DNA from: Mycobacterium sp. ACS1612
GTDB lineage: Bacteria; Actinomycetota; Actinomycetes; Mycobacteriales; Mycobacteriaceae
NCBI RefSeq assembly: GCF_001667505.1
Contig: NZ_LZHZ01000019.1
Span: 105,870 to 169,869 of the forward strand
DNA: 64,000 bases
Direction of reading: 5' to 3'
Below, in pieces: positions 28,888-36,484 of the stretch; the stretch's first letter is position 1, and each line of letters starts with the position of its first letter. Made by a program: the position numbers and the translations under genes. Below the pieces are notes generated by a model. That model ran no database searches and was not told where the DNA came from. It was given only the letters and a program-made list of their open reading frames with translations.

Positions 28888-29600
28888 CGACGACGCAACT
28901 CGGGGGGTCGTACATCGGCGTCGAGTTGTCCGCCGACCTGGCCGCCGCGGCACTGGATTTGGCGCGCAGATTCCACGACGGCGCCACGTTGTGGGTGATC
29001 GCGCCGCAGTGGGAACCGCACGCCCACCACGTCGCCGTCGAGTTCGTCCATCCGGTGATCGTGGGGAAACGGGCACTGCCGTCCGTGGCGCTGGTCGATC
29101 CGGACCCCGTCGCGCAGGCCAGGGTCGCCAGTCGGCCGGGTGACCTGCTGATCGCGGTAGCGTCCGCGGATCAGCCCGCGGTCGTCGACGCGATGCGGCG
29201 CGCACCCGCGTGGGGTGTGCTCACACTGTGGATCGGCTCGGGCCCGCGACCGCCGGCGGGTTCGGCCGACCACGTCCTGTGGATCGACTCCGACGACCCG
29301 ATGGTGCCCGCCACCGGCACCTTCGTACTCATGTATCACCTGCTGTGGGAGCTCACCCACGTCTGTTTCGAACACCCAGGGCTGCTCAAACCGCCAGCGG
29401 CAGAAGAGGTGTGCGTGACGTGCAGCGACGAGGGGCGACTGGGCGAAGTGGTGCTCGAGCCTGTGGACGGCCGAGCGCTCGTGCGCACCGCAGGCGGTGA
29501 GGAGTGGGTGGACACCACGATCCTTCCCGAGGCGCGCGTCAACGACTTGATCCTGGTGCACGCCGGAGCGGCGATCACACGTATGGAGGTCAACGCATGA
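28884..29600 (+). CDS. SIS-like domain fused to a HypC/HupF-like domain
   Basis: A 238-residue fusion. Residues 1-150 have a Rossmann-like pattern resembling the sugar-isomerase (SIS) fold without the usual nucleotide-sugar motifs (GDLLIAVASADQPAVVDAMR). Residues about 170-238 form a HypC/HupF-like barrel, VCVTCSDEGRLGEVVLEP to DLILVHAGAAITRM, with the HypC cysteine replaced by an internal CVTC. It is coupled by ATGA overlaps on both sides, next to a true SIS-domain gene. It may act as an alternative chaperone in cofactor assembly; inferred. Confidence 0.78.
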   Translation: MTTTQLGGSYIGVELSADLAAAALDLARRFHDGATLWVIAPQWEPHAHHVAVEFVHPVIVGKRALPSVALVDPDPVAQARVASRPGDLLIAVASADQPAVVDAMRRAPAWGVLTLWIGSGPRPPAGSADHVLWIDSDDPMVPATGTFVLMYHLLWELTHVCFEHPGLLKPPAAEEVCVTCSDEGRLGEVVLEPVDGRALVRTAGGEEWVDTTILPEARVNDLILVHAGAAITRMEVNA

Positions 29601-30268
29601 CGACTCACGAGAACACGGGTTTTCTGTATCCGTTCATCGACTCAGAGGAGAGCGACGCCACCAGCCTGCTCGACGATCTGGCCGCGTCGGCCCGCGGCAA
29701 AGCTGCCGAAAGCGCACGCCTGCAACAAGAGTCGCTCGACGAGTACGCGGCTGGCCTGACGGCGGCAGGAATCCAGATGGCAGAGCGGTTCCTGCGCGGC
29801 GGCAGGCTCTACACGCTTGGCAACGGCGGCAGTTCCACCGACGCCGCGACGCTGGCGACGCTGTTCAGTCGGCCTGCGCGAGGTCGCCCGGTGGCGGCGT
29901 GGTCGCTCGCCGCCGACGAAGCGGTGGTGACCGCGTTGGGCAACGACGTCGGGTTCGATCTGATCTTCAAGCGCCAGATCATCGCGCACGCACGGGATCG
30001 CGATGTGGCGGTCGCATTGTCGACGTCGGGCAACTCCGAAGACCTGATGACCGCGATCGGCGAGGCGAAGCAGCGCGGGCTGCTGACCATCGGGTTCTCC
30101 GGGCACGACGGTGGCAGGATGGCCGCCGCCGACGAGTTCGACTTCTGCTACACCGTGCATTCGCAGAGCATCCACCGCATTCAGGAAAGCCACGCGATGC
30201 TCGGCTACCGGCTGTGGTCGGTCACTCAGGAGCACATGGCGCGCCCGTTGTCGGGGGCACGGGCATGA
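29597..30268 (+). CDS. SIS-domain protein, GmhA-like
   Basis: A 223-residue sugar-isomerase-fold protein close to D-sedoheptulose-7-phosphate isomerase. The phosphate-binding motif is LGNGGSSTDAATLATLF (about residue 75) and the second is ALSTSGNSEDLMTAI (about 137). The characteristic GmhA histidine region is seen in SQSIHRIQESHAMLGYRLW. Mycobacteria have another GmhA elsewhere for heptose, so a copy inside the hydrogenase operon suggests a specialised use. It is coupled to hypE by ATGA. Confidence 0.85.
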   Translation: MTTHENTGFLYPFIDSEESDATSLLDDLAASARGKAAESARLQQESLDEYAAGLTAAGIQMAERFLRGGRLYTLGNGGSSTDAATLATLFSRPARGRPVAAWSLAADEAVVTALGNDVGFDLIFKRQIIAHARDRDVAVALSTSGNSEDLMTAIGEAKQRGLLTIGFSGHDGGRMAAADEFDFCYTVHSQSIHRIQESHAMLGYRLWSVTQEHMARPLSGARA

Positions 30269-31350
30269 GCACCACCGCCGACCGCGAAGACCGGGTGCTG
30301 GAACGGATCGACAAGTTCCGCCAGCGCAGGCCACGACTGCTCGACGATGTGGTGACGCTCGCGCACGGCGCAGGCGGCAAGTCGTCGGCGGCGCTCGTCG
30401 ACGCAGTGTTCCTCGAGGCGTTCCGCAACGACGAACTCGAACAACTCGGCGATGCCGCGGCGCTGCGCACCCCGTCGGGCGAACGACTCGCCTTCTCGAC
30501 CGACTCGTATGTCGTTTCCCCGCGGCGCTTTCCGGGCGGCTCCGTCGGCCACGTCGCGGTGCACGGCACCATCAACGACCTCGCGGTGTCAGGCGCTCGG
30601 CCGCAGTGGCTGTCGGCGGCGTTCGTCATCGAGGAAGGCTTCCCGATCGCCGAACTCCGCGAGATCGTGGCCGACATGAGCGAGGCCGCGGCCAATGCCG
30701 GCGTCCAGATTGTCACCGGCGACACCAAAGTCGTCGGCAAGGGCGCCGCCGACGGCGTCTACATCTGCACCGCCGGCGTTGGTGTGATCCCCGACGGCAG
30801 GCAGTTGTCCCGTGAAAGCGTCGTGCCCGGCGACAAGGTGCTGCTGTCCGGGACCATCGGAGAACACGGGATGGCCGTCATGCTGGCCCGTGGCGACCTG
30901 GCCATCGACGCCGACATCGCGTCCGACACCGCGCCCGTGCACGAACTCGTCGAAATCCTCTTCGCTGCAGCACCGTCCACGCGGTGGATGCGTGATGCGA
31001 CTCGCGGCGGCGTCGGCACCGTCGCTAACGAGCTGGTGAAGGACCGCCCGTTCGCGGTCATCCTCGACGAGGCCGCGCTACCCGTGCAACCGCAGGTGCT
31101 CGGCGCCTGCGACATGTTGGGCATCGACCCGCTGTACGTGGCGAACGAAGGCAAGTTCGTCGCGATAGTCGCCTCCAAAGAGGCGGACGCGGCGGTGGCC
31201 GCGCTGCGCGAACATCCGCAAGGCGCCGACGCCGCGGTGGTCGGCGAGATCGCGCCCGAGCCGCCCGGAATCGTCGCGCTGAGAACGTCTTTCGGCGGCA
31301 GCCGGATCGTCGACATGCTCGTCGGCGACCCGCTGCCCAGGATCTGCTGA
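30265..31350 (+). CDS. hypE: Carbamoyl dehydratase HypE
   Basis: A 361-residue ATP-dependent enzyme that dehydrates the thiocarboxamide on its C-terminal cysteine to a cyanide donor. The protein ends PRIC, the required motif, and shows LAHGAGGKSS, FSTDSYVVSPRRFPGG, GTINDLAVSGARP and WMRDATRGGVGTVANEL. The length is normal. A GAGGAG ribosome-binding site follows its stop for hypC copy 2. Confidence 0.96.
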   Translation: MSTTADREDRVLERIDKFRQRRPRLLDDVVTLAHGAGGKSSAALVDAVFLEAFRNDELEQLGDAAALRTPSGERLAFSTDSYVVSPRRFPGGSVGHVAVHGTINDLAVSGARPQWLSAAFVIEEGFPIAELREIVADMSEAAANAGVQIVTGDTKVVGKGAADGVYICTAGVGVIPDGRQLSRESVVPGDKVLLSGTIGEHGMAVMLARGDLAIDADIASDTAPVHELVEILFAAAPSTRWMRDATRGGVGTVANELVKDRPFAVILDEAALPVQPQVLGACDMLGIDPLYVANEGKFVAIVASKEADAAVAALREHPQGADAAVVGEIAPEPPGIVALRTSFGGSRIVDMLVGDPLPRIC

Positions 31351-31363
31351 GAGGAGACCGGCC

Positions 31364-31636
31364 ATGTGCCTTGGAATACCTGGCCAGGTCGTCGACATCG
31401 TCGACGCCGAACAATCGCTGGCCAAGGTCGACGTGAACGGGGTCCGGCGCACCATCAGCGTGCGCCTGCTGGCCGACGACAACCTGCAAGTCGGCGACTG
31501 GGTGCTGGTGCACGTCGGCTTTGCGATGGCGAAGATCGACGAGCGCGAGGCGGCGATGACGCTCGATCAGGTACAGAAGATGGGCGAGAACTACCAGCAG
31601 GAGATCGACGCGTTCAACGAATCCGAAATCGCTTGA
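31364..31636 (+). CDS. hypC: Hydrogenase assembly chaperone HypC (copy 2)
   Basis: A 90-residue HypC with MCLGIPGQVVDIVD and DWVLVHVGFAMAKID, longer at the C-terminus than copy 1 (QKMGENYQQEIDAFNESEIA). It has its own GAGGAG site and lies directly before hypD, its usual partner, so it is probably the HypCD cofactor-assembly chaperone while copy 1 may be large-subunit specific. That division is an inference. Confidence 0.94.
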   Translation: MCLGIPGQVVDIVDAEQSLAKVDVNGVRRTISVRLLADDNLQVGDWVLVHVGFAMAKIDEREAAMTLDQVQKMGENYQQEIDAFNESEIA

Positions 31637-31646
31637 GAGGCTTGAC

Positions 31647-32771
31647 ATGAAGTTCGTCGACGAATTCCGCGACCCAGCCGCGGCGCGCGCGTTGGTCAAA
31701 TCGATCACCGAGTTGGCAGGCGGTGACGAGTTCAAGTTCATGGAGGTGTGCGGCGGCCACACGCACACCATCTACCGGCACGGCATCGAACACCTACTGC
31801 CCGAAACGGTCGAGCTGGTGCACGGCCCCGGCTGCCCGGTGTGCGTGATTCCGATGGGCCGGGTGGACGACGCGATGTGGCTGGCCGAACAACCCGGCGT
31901 GATCTTCACCACGTTCGGCGACATGATGCGCGTACCCGGATCGAGGGGAAACCTAATCGAGGCCAAGGCCCGCGGCGCCGACGTGCGGTTTGTCTATTCA
32001 CCGCTGGACGCACTCAAGGTGGCGCTGGACAACCCCGACCGGCGCGTGGTGTTCTTCGCGGTCGGTTTCGAGACGACGGCGCCGTCGACCGCGGTGACGC
32101 TTGTCCGGGCGCGCGCACTGGGTGTGCGCAACTTCAGCGTGTTCTGCAACCACGTCACGATCGTGCCGCCGATCAAGGCGATCCTCGAGTCGCCCGATCT
32201 GCGGCTCTCGGGGTTCCTCGGGCCGGGCCACGTGTCCACCGTGGTGGGCCTGCGGCCGTACCGGTTCGTGCCGCAGGTGTACGGAAAGCCGATGGTGGTG
32301 GCGGGATTCGAGCCGCTCGACATCCTCGCCTCGGTGCACATGCTGCTGCAACAGATCCGCGACGGCCGGTGCGAGGTGGAGAACCAGTACACCCGGGTGG
32401 TGCGACCGGAGGGCAACACCCAGGCGCTGAAGCTGATGGCTGAGACCTTCGAGTTGCGGCCCCACTTCGAGTGGCGCGGACTGGGATTCATCTCGCAGAG
32501 CGCGTTGAAGGTGCACCCCGACTACGCCGAGTTCGATGCCGAACGCAAATTCGACATGCCCGGCGTGCGGGTCGCCGACCCCAAGGCGTGCCAATGCGGT
32601 GAAGTGCTCAAGGGCGTGATCAAACCGTGGGAGTGCAAGGTGTTCGGCACCGCCTGCACGCCGGAGACCCCGATCGGCACCTGCATGGTGTCGCCGGAAG
32701 GCGCGTGTGCGGCCTACTACAACTTCGGCAGGCTGCACCGCGAGACCGCGCAGTTGCTGGGCCAGCGCTGA
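31647..32771 (+). CDS. hypD: Hydrogenase Fe-cofactor assembly protein HypD
   Basis: A 374-residue [4Fe-4S] scaffold on which Fe(CN)2CO is built with HypC. Conserved motifs are EVCGGHTHTIYRHG (residues about 36-49), HGPGCPVCVIPMG, FAVGFETTAPSTA, FCNHVTIVPP, and the cluster cysteines in KACQCGEVLKG, WECKVFGTACTPETPIGTCM and EGACAAYYNFG. It is the last gene of the hydrogenase locus, followed by an inverted repeat. Confidence 0.96.
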   Translation: MKFVDEFRDPAAARALVKSITELAGGDEFKFMEVCGGHTHTIYRHGIEHLLPETVELVHGPGCPVCVIPMGRVDDAMWLAEQPGVIFTTFGDMMRVPGSRGNLIEAKARGADVRFVYSPLDALKVALDNPDRRVVFFAVGFETTAPSTAVTLVRARALGVRNFSVFCNHVTIVPPIKAILESPDLRLSGFLGPGHVSTVVGLRPYRFVPQVYGKPMVVAGFEPLDILASVHMLLQQIRDGRCEVENQYTRVVRPEGNTQALKLMAETFELRPHFEWRGLGFISQSALKVHPDYAEFDAERKFDMPGVRVADPKACQCGEVLKGVIKPWECKVFGTACTPETPIGTCMVSPEGACAAYYNFGRLHRETAQLLGQR

Positions 32772-32781
32772 CGCACTGGCC

Positions 32782-32843
32782 CGCGAGCAGACGCAGAAGG
32801 GGGCAGTTGGGTTGCAGATAGTACGTTTCTGCGTCTGCTCGCG
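32782..32843. repeat. 17-bp inverted repeat after the hydrogenase locus
   Basis: CGCGAGCAGACGCAGAA at 32782-32798 is repeated exactly in inverted orientation at 32827-32843, with a 28-base loop. It begins ten bases after the hypD stop, so it may end transcription, but it lacks a T run and the loop is long. Similar GCGAGCAGACGC elements recur as intergenic repeats in mycobacteria as I recall. It may be a dispersed repeat rather than a dedicated terminator. Confidence 0.7.
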
Positions 32844-32898
32844 CTTGTACGCGAGCGAGCGCGGGTAGTCCGCTCATATGTCACTGTGAGGAGTTGCC

Positions 32899-33327
32899 AT
32901 GACCAAACCAGAGGAAAAGGGATCGCGAGACACCGGATCCGACGAGCCGTCAGCCGGAACAGATCGGCCGTCTGGCGCATACGAGGGCGACGAGTCGGTT
33001 CCGCAATACGGCGAGGAGGGCAAGCCCGATTTCCAGACGGGCTTCACCCAGGACCCGCCGCGCGACGTCGAGCCCGAAGTGCCGCCGTACGAGGGCCGCA
33101 AGACGTCGGCCGATTCGGGCGAGACCACGGAAAAGGAAGGCGCCAGGACGGGCGGGGCCACCGCGCCTACGACCGACCCACACAGCAAGGGTCAGACCGC
33201 CGGTGGCTCGACCACGTCACCTGCTCAAGAACAGCCCGCCGCGGGCAGCGGTGGACCCGATCGTGACGACGACATGGTCGGCCCCGCCCATACGCCGGGC
33301 ACAGGCCGCGCCGAGGACAAACGCTAG
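32899..33327 (+). CDS. Small hydrophilic, probably disordered protein
   Basis: A 142-residue protein rich in Gly, Pro, Glu, Asp and Thr with no hydrophobic core, starting MTKPEEKGSRDTGSDEPSAG. It has a good GAGGAG before the ATG, at about eight bases. No cysteines, no signal peptide, no domain recognised. It lies between two repeat elements at the right end of the hydrogenase insertion. Function unknown; it may be a stress-related disordered protein. Confidence 0.65.
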   Translation: MTKPEEKGSRDTGSDEPSAGTDRPSGAYEGDESVPQYGEEGKPDFQTGFTQDPPRDVEPEVPPYEGRKTSADSGETTEKEGARTGGATAPTTDPHSKGQTAGGSTTSPAQEQPAAGSGGPDRDDDMVGPAHTPGTGRAEDKR

Positions 33328-33380
33328 CGATTTGTGCGCGTGTTGGAGCGCTCAGCGCGCGTCAACGCACATAAATCACC
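33327..33380. repeat. Palindromic intergenic element, copy A
   Basis: Begins GCGATTTGTGCG at the last base of the preceding stop codon, holds GGAGCGCTCA in the centre, and ends GCACATAAATCACC. The two arms are imperfect inverted repeats. The right arm contains the stop codon of the convergent DUF3046 gene. It closely resembles the element at 39410-39462, which also abuts a stop codon. Confidence 0.7.
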
Positions 33381-33570
33381 ATTGGTCGCGCGGGACGTCG
33401 AAGTCTGCGCACAGCGCGCGCCAGACGTCGCGCGGGTCGATGCCGTCCTCGATGGCCTGGGCCGCGGTCCGCCCGCCGAATTCCGAAAGGGCGTGGTCGA
33501 CGAGCATCGATGCGGCGCGCACGGGCCCGAACTGGCCTTCGACGAGCTCGTTGAATTCGGTCAACCGCAC
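33376..33570 (-). CDS. DUF3046 family protein
   Basis: A 64-residue protein with RLTEFNELVEGQFG, DHALSEFGGRTAAQAIEDG and DPRDVWRALCADFDVP, the DUF3046 signature, found downstream of recA in most mycobacteria (Rv2738c). The GTG start lies nine bases after the stop of the glycosyltransferase gene, so the two are probably co-transcribed. Function unknown. Confidence 0.9.
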   Translation of the reverse strand: MRLTEFNELVEGQFGPVRAASMLVDHALSEFGGRTAAQAIEDGIDPRDVWRALCADFDVPRDQW

Positions 33571-33579
33571 GCGACCAAT

Positions 33580-34752
33580 TTACGCCGACGGGGCGAGCGC
33601 TTCATGGCACACCCGTACCGGATCGTCGACGTCGACGATGCTCGCCCCGGCTTGCCGGGCCGCGTCACGGTACCGCGGCGACGACAACACCTCATCGACA
33701 GCGGCCACCAGCGATTCCGGGGTCAGCGGCCGGACGAGCTGTGCACTGCCTTGGCGCACAAGGCGATTCGCTATCTCCCACTGATCTCCGCCGCCCGGCA
33801 CCACCACCATCGGCACACCCGCGAGCAGCGCCTTGGCCACCAGCCCGTGGCCACCCCCGCAGATCACCAGATCGGCGTGCGCCAGCAGTTCGTCCTGCCT
33901 GCCCATCCCGACCACCGCCCACGGCGGCACGGCCAGCTCAGGTCCGCCCAGCCGGGACACGGCAATGCGGGCGCCGTCGGGCAGCGTCTCCCCCGGTCGT
34001 AACTCCTCGAGCGCCATCTCCGCCAGACCGCCGGCGCCGGTCACGGCCGTCGACGGCGCCACCACCACCAGCGGGCCTGCGCCCCGGGGCACCCGCAGCA
34101 CCGCGTCCGTCGGTTCGAAATGCAGCGGGCCCACCACCTTGGCCTCCTGCGGCCAGTCGGGCCGCGGAACTTCGAGCGCGGGCAACGTCGCAATCAGCCG
34201 CCGCCGCGGCCCGGGATCTCGTGCGGGCAAACCGATTTCGGCTCTGGCTGCCTCTCGCTGACGCAGCCCCTGCCGCCAGGACCGGGCGGTCAGCGCCCGC
34301 ATCACGGTGTCGCGCAGCTTGCCATGCAGCCCGACGCCGGGCGCCAGGCCGCTGCCCAGCGGCGGCAGGCCCTTCGACGGCCGGTACAGCGGAGAGGGAT
34401 TGAGCTCGACCCACGGCAGCCCGAGCAGATCGGCCGCCAAGCCGCCGCAGGCGGTGATCACATCGGAGACCACCAGCTCAGGCGCCAAATCACGCAGCAG
34501 CGGCGCGTTGCGCACCGCCATCCGGGCGGCCCGCTGGTGGATCTTCGCCCCGGCATCGCTGTCGTCGTCGGCCGTGGTGGGGTCGAGTCCTGCGAGTTCG
34601 ACGGCGTGCACCCCCGCGCGGCGGGCGGCCTGCAGCCGCTGCGCGCCCGTGAGCAGCGTCGGTGTGTCGCCCGCGGCCGAGAACTCCAGGCACAGCGCAA
34701 TGGCAGGAAAAGCGTGCCCGGGATCCGGCCCGGCAACCACGGCGACCCGCAC
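33580..34752 (-). CDS. Glycosyltransferase-like protein (Rv2739c-type)
   Basis: A 390-residue GT-B fold protein of the UDP-glucuronosyltransferase/MGT type. N-terminal VAVVAGPDPGHAFPAIALC resembles the acceptor-domain loop; the C-terminal nucleotide-sugar motif region includes ADLVICGGGHGLVAKALLAG and VPMVVVPGGGDQWEIANRL. The GTG at 34752 gives the family N-terminus; the upstream extension is not family-like. The acceptor is unknown. Confidence 0.85.
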   Translation of the reverse strand: MRVAVVAGPDPGHAFPAIALCLEFSAAGDTPTLLTGAQRLQAARRAGVHAVELAGLDPTTADDDSDAGAKIHQRAARMAVRNAPLLRDLAPELVVSDVITACGGLAADLLGLPWVELNPSPLYRPSKGLPPLGSGLAPGVGLHGKLRDTVMRALTARSWRQGLRQREAARAEIGLPARDPGPRRRLIATLPALEVPRPDWPQEAKVVGPLHFEPTDAVLRVPRGAGPLVVVAPSTAVTGAGGLAEMALEELRPGETLPDGARIAVSRLGGPELAVPPWAVVGMGRQDELLAHADLVICGGGHGLVAKALLAGVPMVVVPGGGDQWEIANRLVRQGSAQLVRPLTPESLVAAVDEVLSSPRYRDAARQAGASIVDVDDPVRVCHEALAPSA

Positions 34753-34794
34753 GCGCTTACCCTGCCACAGCCGCCGGGGATTACGCTTGCTGCC

Positions 34795-35238
34795 ATGACC
34801 GACCAGGCTTCCGGGGTGAGTTCGGACGTCGACAACGCCCGCACCGTCGAAACCTTCCTCTACGCCCTGCAGGACGAGGACTACGACACCGTCGAGGCGG
34901 CGTCCGCCGACACCATCGTGTGGCAGAACGTCGGCTGGGCCACCGTGCGGGGGCGGCACCGCTTGATGAAGATCCTGCGCAGCGGGCAGGGCCGCGTCGG
35001 GTTCGAGGTGAAGATCCACCGCATCGTCGCCGAAGGCAACACCGTCCTGACCGAGCGCACCGACGCTCTGGTCATCGGGCCGCTTCGTACCCAGTTCTGG
35101 GTGTGCGGGGTGTTCGAGGTGTACGCGGGACGAATCACGTTGTGGCGGGACTACTTCGACCTGTGGGACATCACCAAGGGCACGCTGCGTGGTCTCGCGG
35201 CAACCGTTTTCCCGTCGTTGAGGCAGACACTGAGATGA
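34795..35238 (+). CDS. ephG: Limonene-1,2-epoxide hydrolase-like protein EphG
   Basis: A 147-residue SnoaL/LEH-fold epoxide hydrolase. The Asp-Arg-Asp catalytic layout is seen in ITLWRDYFDLWD (two Asp and Arg near residues 117-128) and in TERTDAL (near 83). Length and neighbourhood match M. tuberculosis Rv2740, which hydrolyses lipid and cholesterol epoxides in vitro. It overlaps the next gene by four bases. Confidence 0.9.
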   Translation: MTDQASGVSSDVDNARTVETFLYALQDEDYDTVEAASADTIVWQNVGWATVRGRHRLMKILRSGQGRVGFEVKIHRIVAEGNTVLTERTDALVIGPLRTQFWVCGVFEVYAGRITLWRDYFDLWDITKGTLRGLAATVFPSLRQTLR

Positions 35239-35660
35239 GCGCTGGAACTTCCGGAACCACCCGGACCAAACCGAACCTGTTGGAGTACATCGGTTACAGC
35301 TACGGGCGGCGACTGCCCGATTCGATGCGCGACTGGGTTAGCCAGGACCTCGCCGGCAAAGGCGCGACGGCCAGGATGATGGTGCGGGTCTTCATCCCGG
35401 CGTTCCTGTTGATGGTGCCGTTCTGGTTCATCCCGACCACACTCGACGTGCATCTGTCGATGACGCTGCCGATCCTGATCCCGTTCGTGATGTTCTCGCA
35501 CGCGTTGAACAAGGTGTGGCGCAGGCACATGCTGCGTAAACACGGCCTCGACCCGGCACTGGCCGACGAGCTCAAACGGCAGAAGGAAGCGCACATTCAC
35601 GACGCCTACATCGCAAAGTACGGTCCCCGGTCAGGGCCGTCGAGCTCGCACGACGTCTAG
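35235..35660 (+). CDS. DUF5313 family membrane protein
   Basis: A 141-residue protein recognised as DUF5313, with PNLLEYIGYSYGRRLPDSMR near the start and two adjacent membrane segments (MVRVFIPAFLLMVPFWFI; LSMTLPILIPFVMFSHAL). A basic C-terminal helix follows. It is coupled to ephG by an ATGA overlap. Function unknown. Confidence 0.85.
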   Translation: MSAGTSGTTRTKPNLLEYIGYSYGRRLPDSMRDWVSQDLAGKGATARMMVRVFIPAFLLMVPFWFIPTTLDVHLSMTLPILIPFVMFSHALNKVWRRHMLRKHGLDPALADELKRQKEAHIHDAYIAKYGPRSGPSSSHDV

Positions 35661-36466
35661 GCGCCGCGCAGCCTGCCGAGTTCGTCGAACGCCTGCGCCC
35701 AGCCCATCAGCCGGTCGGTCGCGTTGGCCAACTCGTCGCGGTACCGCTGCTGCGACATCGGCGAGCTGGACATCGACCCGGTGTTGGCCGCTGACACGAG
35801 TTGCGCTGCGGCGGTGACCAATTCGTTGTACTGCCGAGCCCCGTGGTCGAGCTGAGCGGTGAACGCGCCGATCGTCGGCGCGAGGTGCGGCCGCGACTGC
35901 GGCGCTGATCTGACCGTCCGCTCCATCGACACCACCTCGTTGGCGGTGGCCGCCATCGTGGCGGAAGTCTGATTGGCCGCCACCCTCAACTCGCGCAGTT
36001 CGTCGGCGGGCAGCATCCGGCCGCGCTCCAAAACGCCGAGCAGGTTGACCAATCCACGCTCAGAGGCGGCAAGGGCGGCCATCGGCTGCCGGGCGGCGGA
36101 CCCCCACGGCGGCAGTCTCCTACTCCGTGGCGGCGGCAGGGGTTCGCCACGCAGCCAGCGGTAGCGCGCAAACGCCAACGTCGCCAGAAACGCCGCGCCG
36201 ACGGCGATCGGCGCCGGGATGAACAAGGCCCACACCGGCGTGCTCCACGACGCCAGCAACGCCGTCACCGCGATCCAGAACAGCGTGGACACCGTCAAGA
36301 ACACTGTCAGCCGCAGCGCCCACCGCCGTTTGCGCAACAGCTTGGCGCGCGGATCCGCTGCGGCGTTGAGCTTTTCGGCCAACACATCGGTCCATTCCGC
36401 GGCGGTATCGACGCCGCGCTGCACCAGCGTGCGCCACGCTTCCGGCCGTCCCGTGCGTGTGTTCAC
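35657..36466 (-). CDS. pspM: Phage-shock envelope stress protein PspM
   Basis: A 269-residue membrane protein matching Rv2743c. Two membrane segments (LRLTVFLTVSTLFWIAVTALL; WALFIPAPIAVGAAFLATLA) near residues 52-95 are followed by a long helical cytoplasmic domain. In mycobacteria it binds PspA and ClgR at the membrane. It follows pspA by 18 bases, so clgR-pspA-pspM is a leftward operon. Confidence 0.9.
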   Translation of the reverse strand: MNTRTGRPEAWRTLVQRGVDTAAEWTDVLAEKLNAAADPRAKLLRKRRWALRLTVFLTVSTLFWIAVTALLASWSTPVWALFIPAPIAVGAAFLATLAFARYRWLRGEPLPPPRSRRLPPWGSAARQPMAALAASERGLVNLLGVLERGRMLPADELRELRVAANQTSATMAATANEVVSMERTVRSAPQSRPHLAPTIGAFTAQLDHGARQYNELVTAAAQLVSAANTGSMSSSPMSQQRYRDELANATDRLMGWAQAFDELGRLRGA

Positions 36467-36484
36467 TGCCCTGCCCTACGAAAG

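Noticed and set aside
17477..32771. Group 2a (Huc-type) hydrogenase
   Set aside because: The small-subunit LSCDGDSV motif, the NifU/Rieske partner and the recA neighbourhood match Hhy (group 1h) better.
32772..33380. CRISPR array in the repeat-containing area after hypD
   Set aside because: Repeats are inverted and of different sequence, with no regularly spaced direct repeats and no cas genes.
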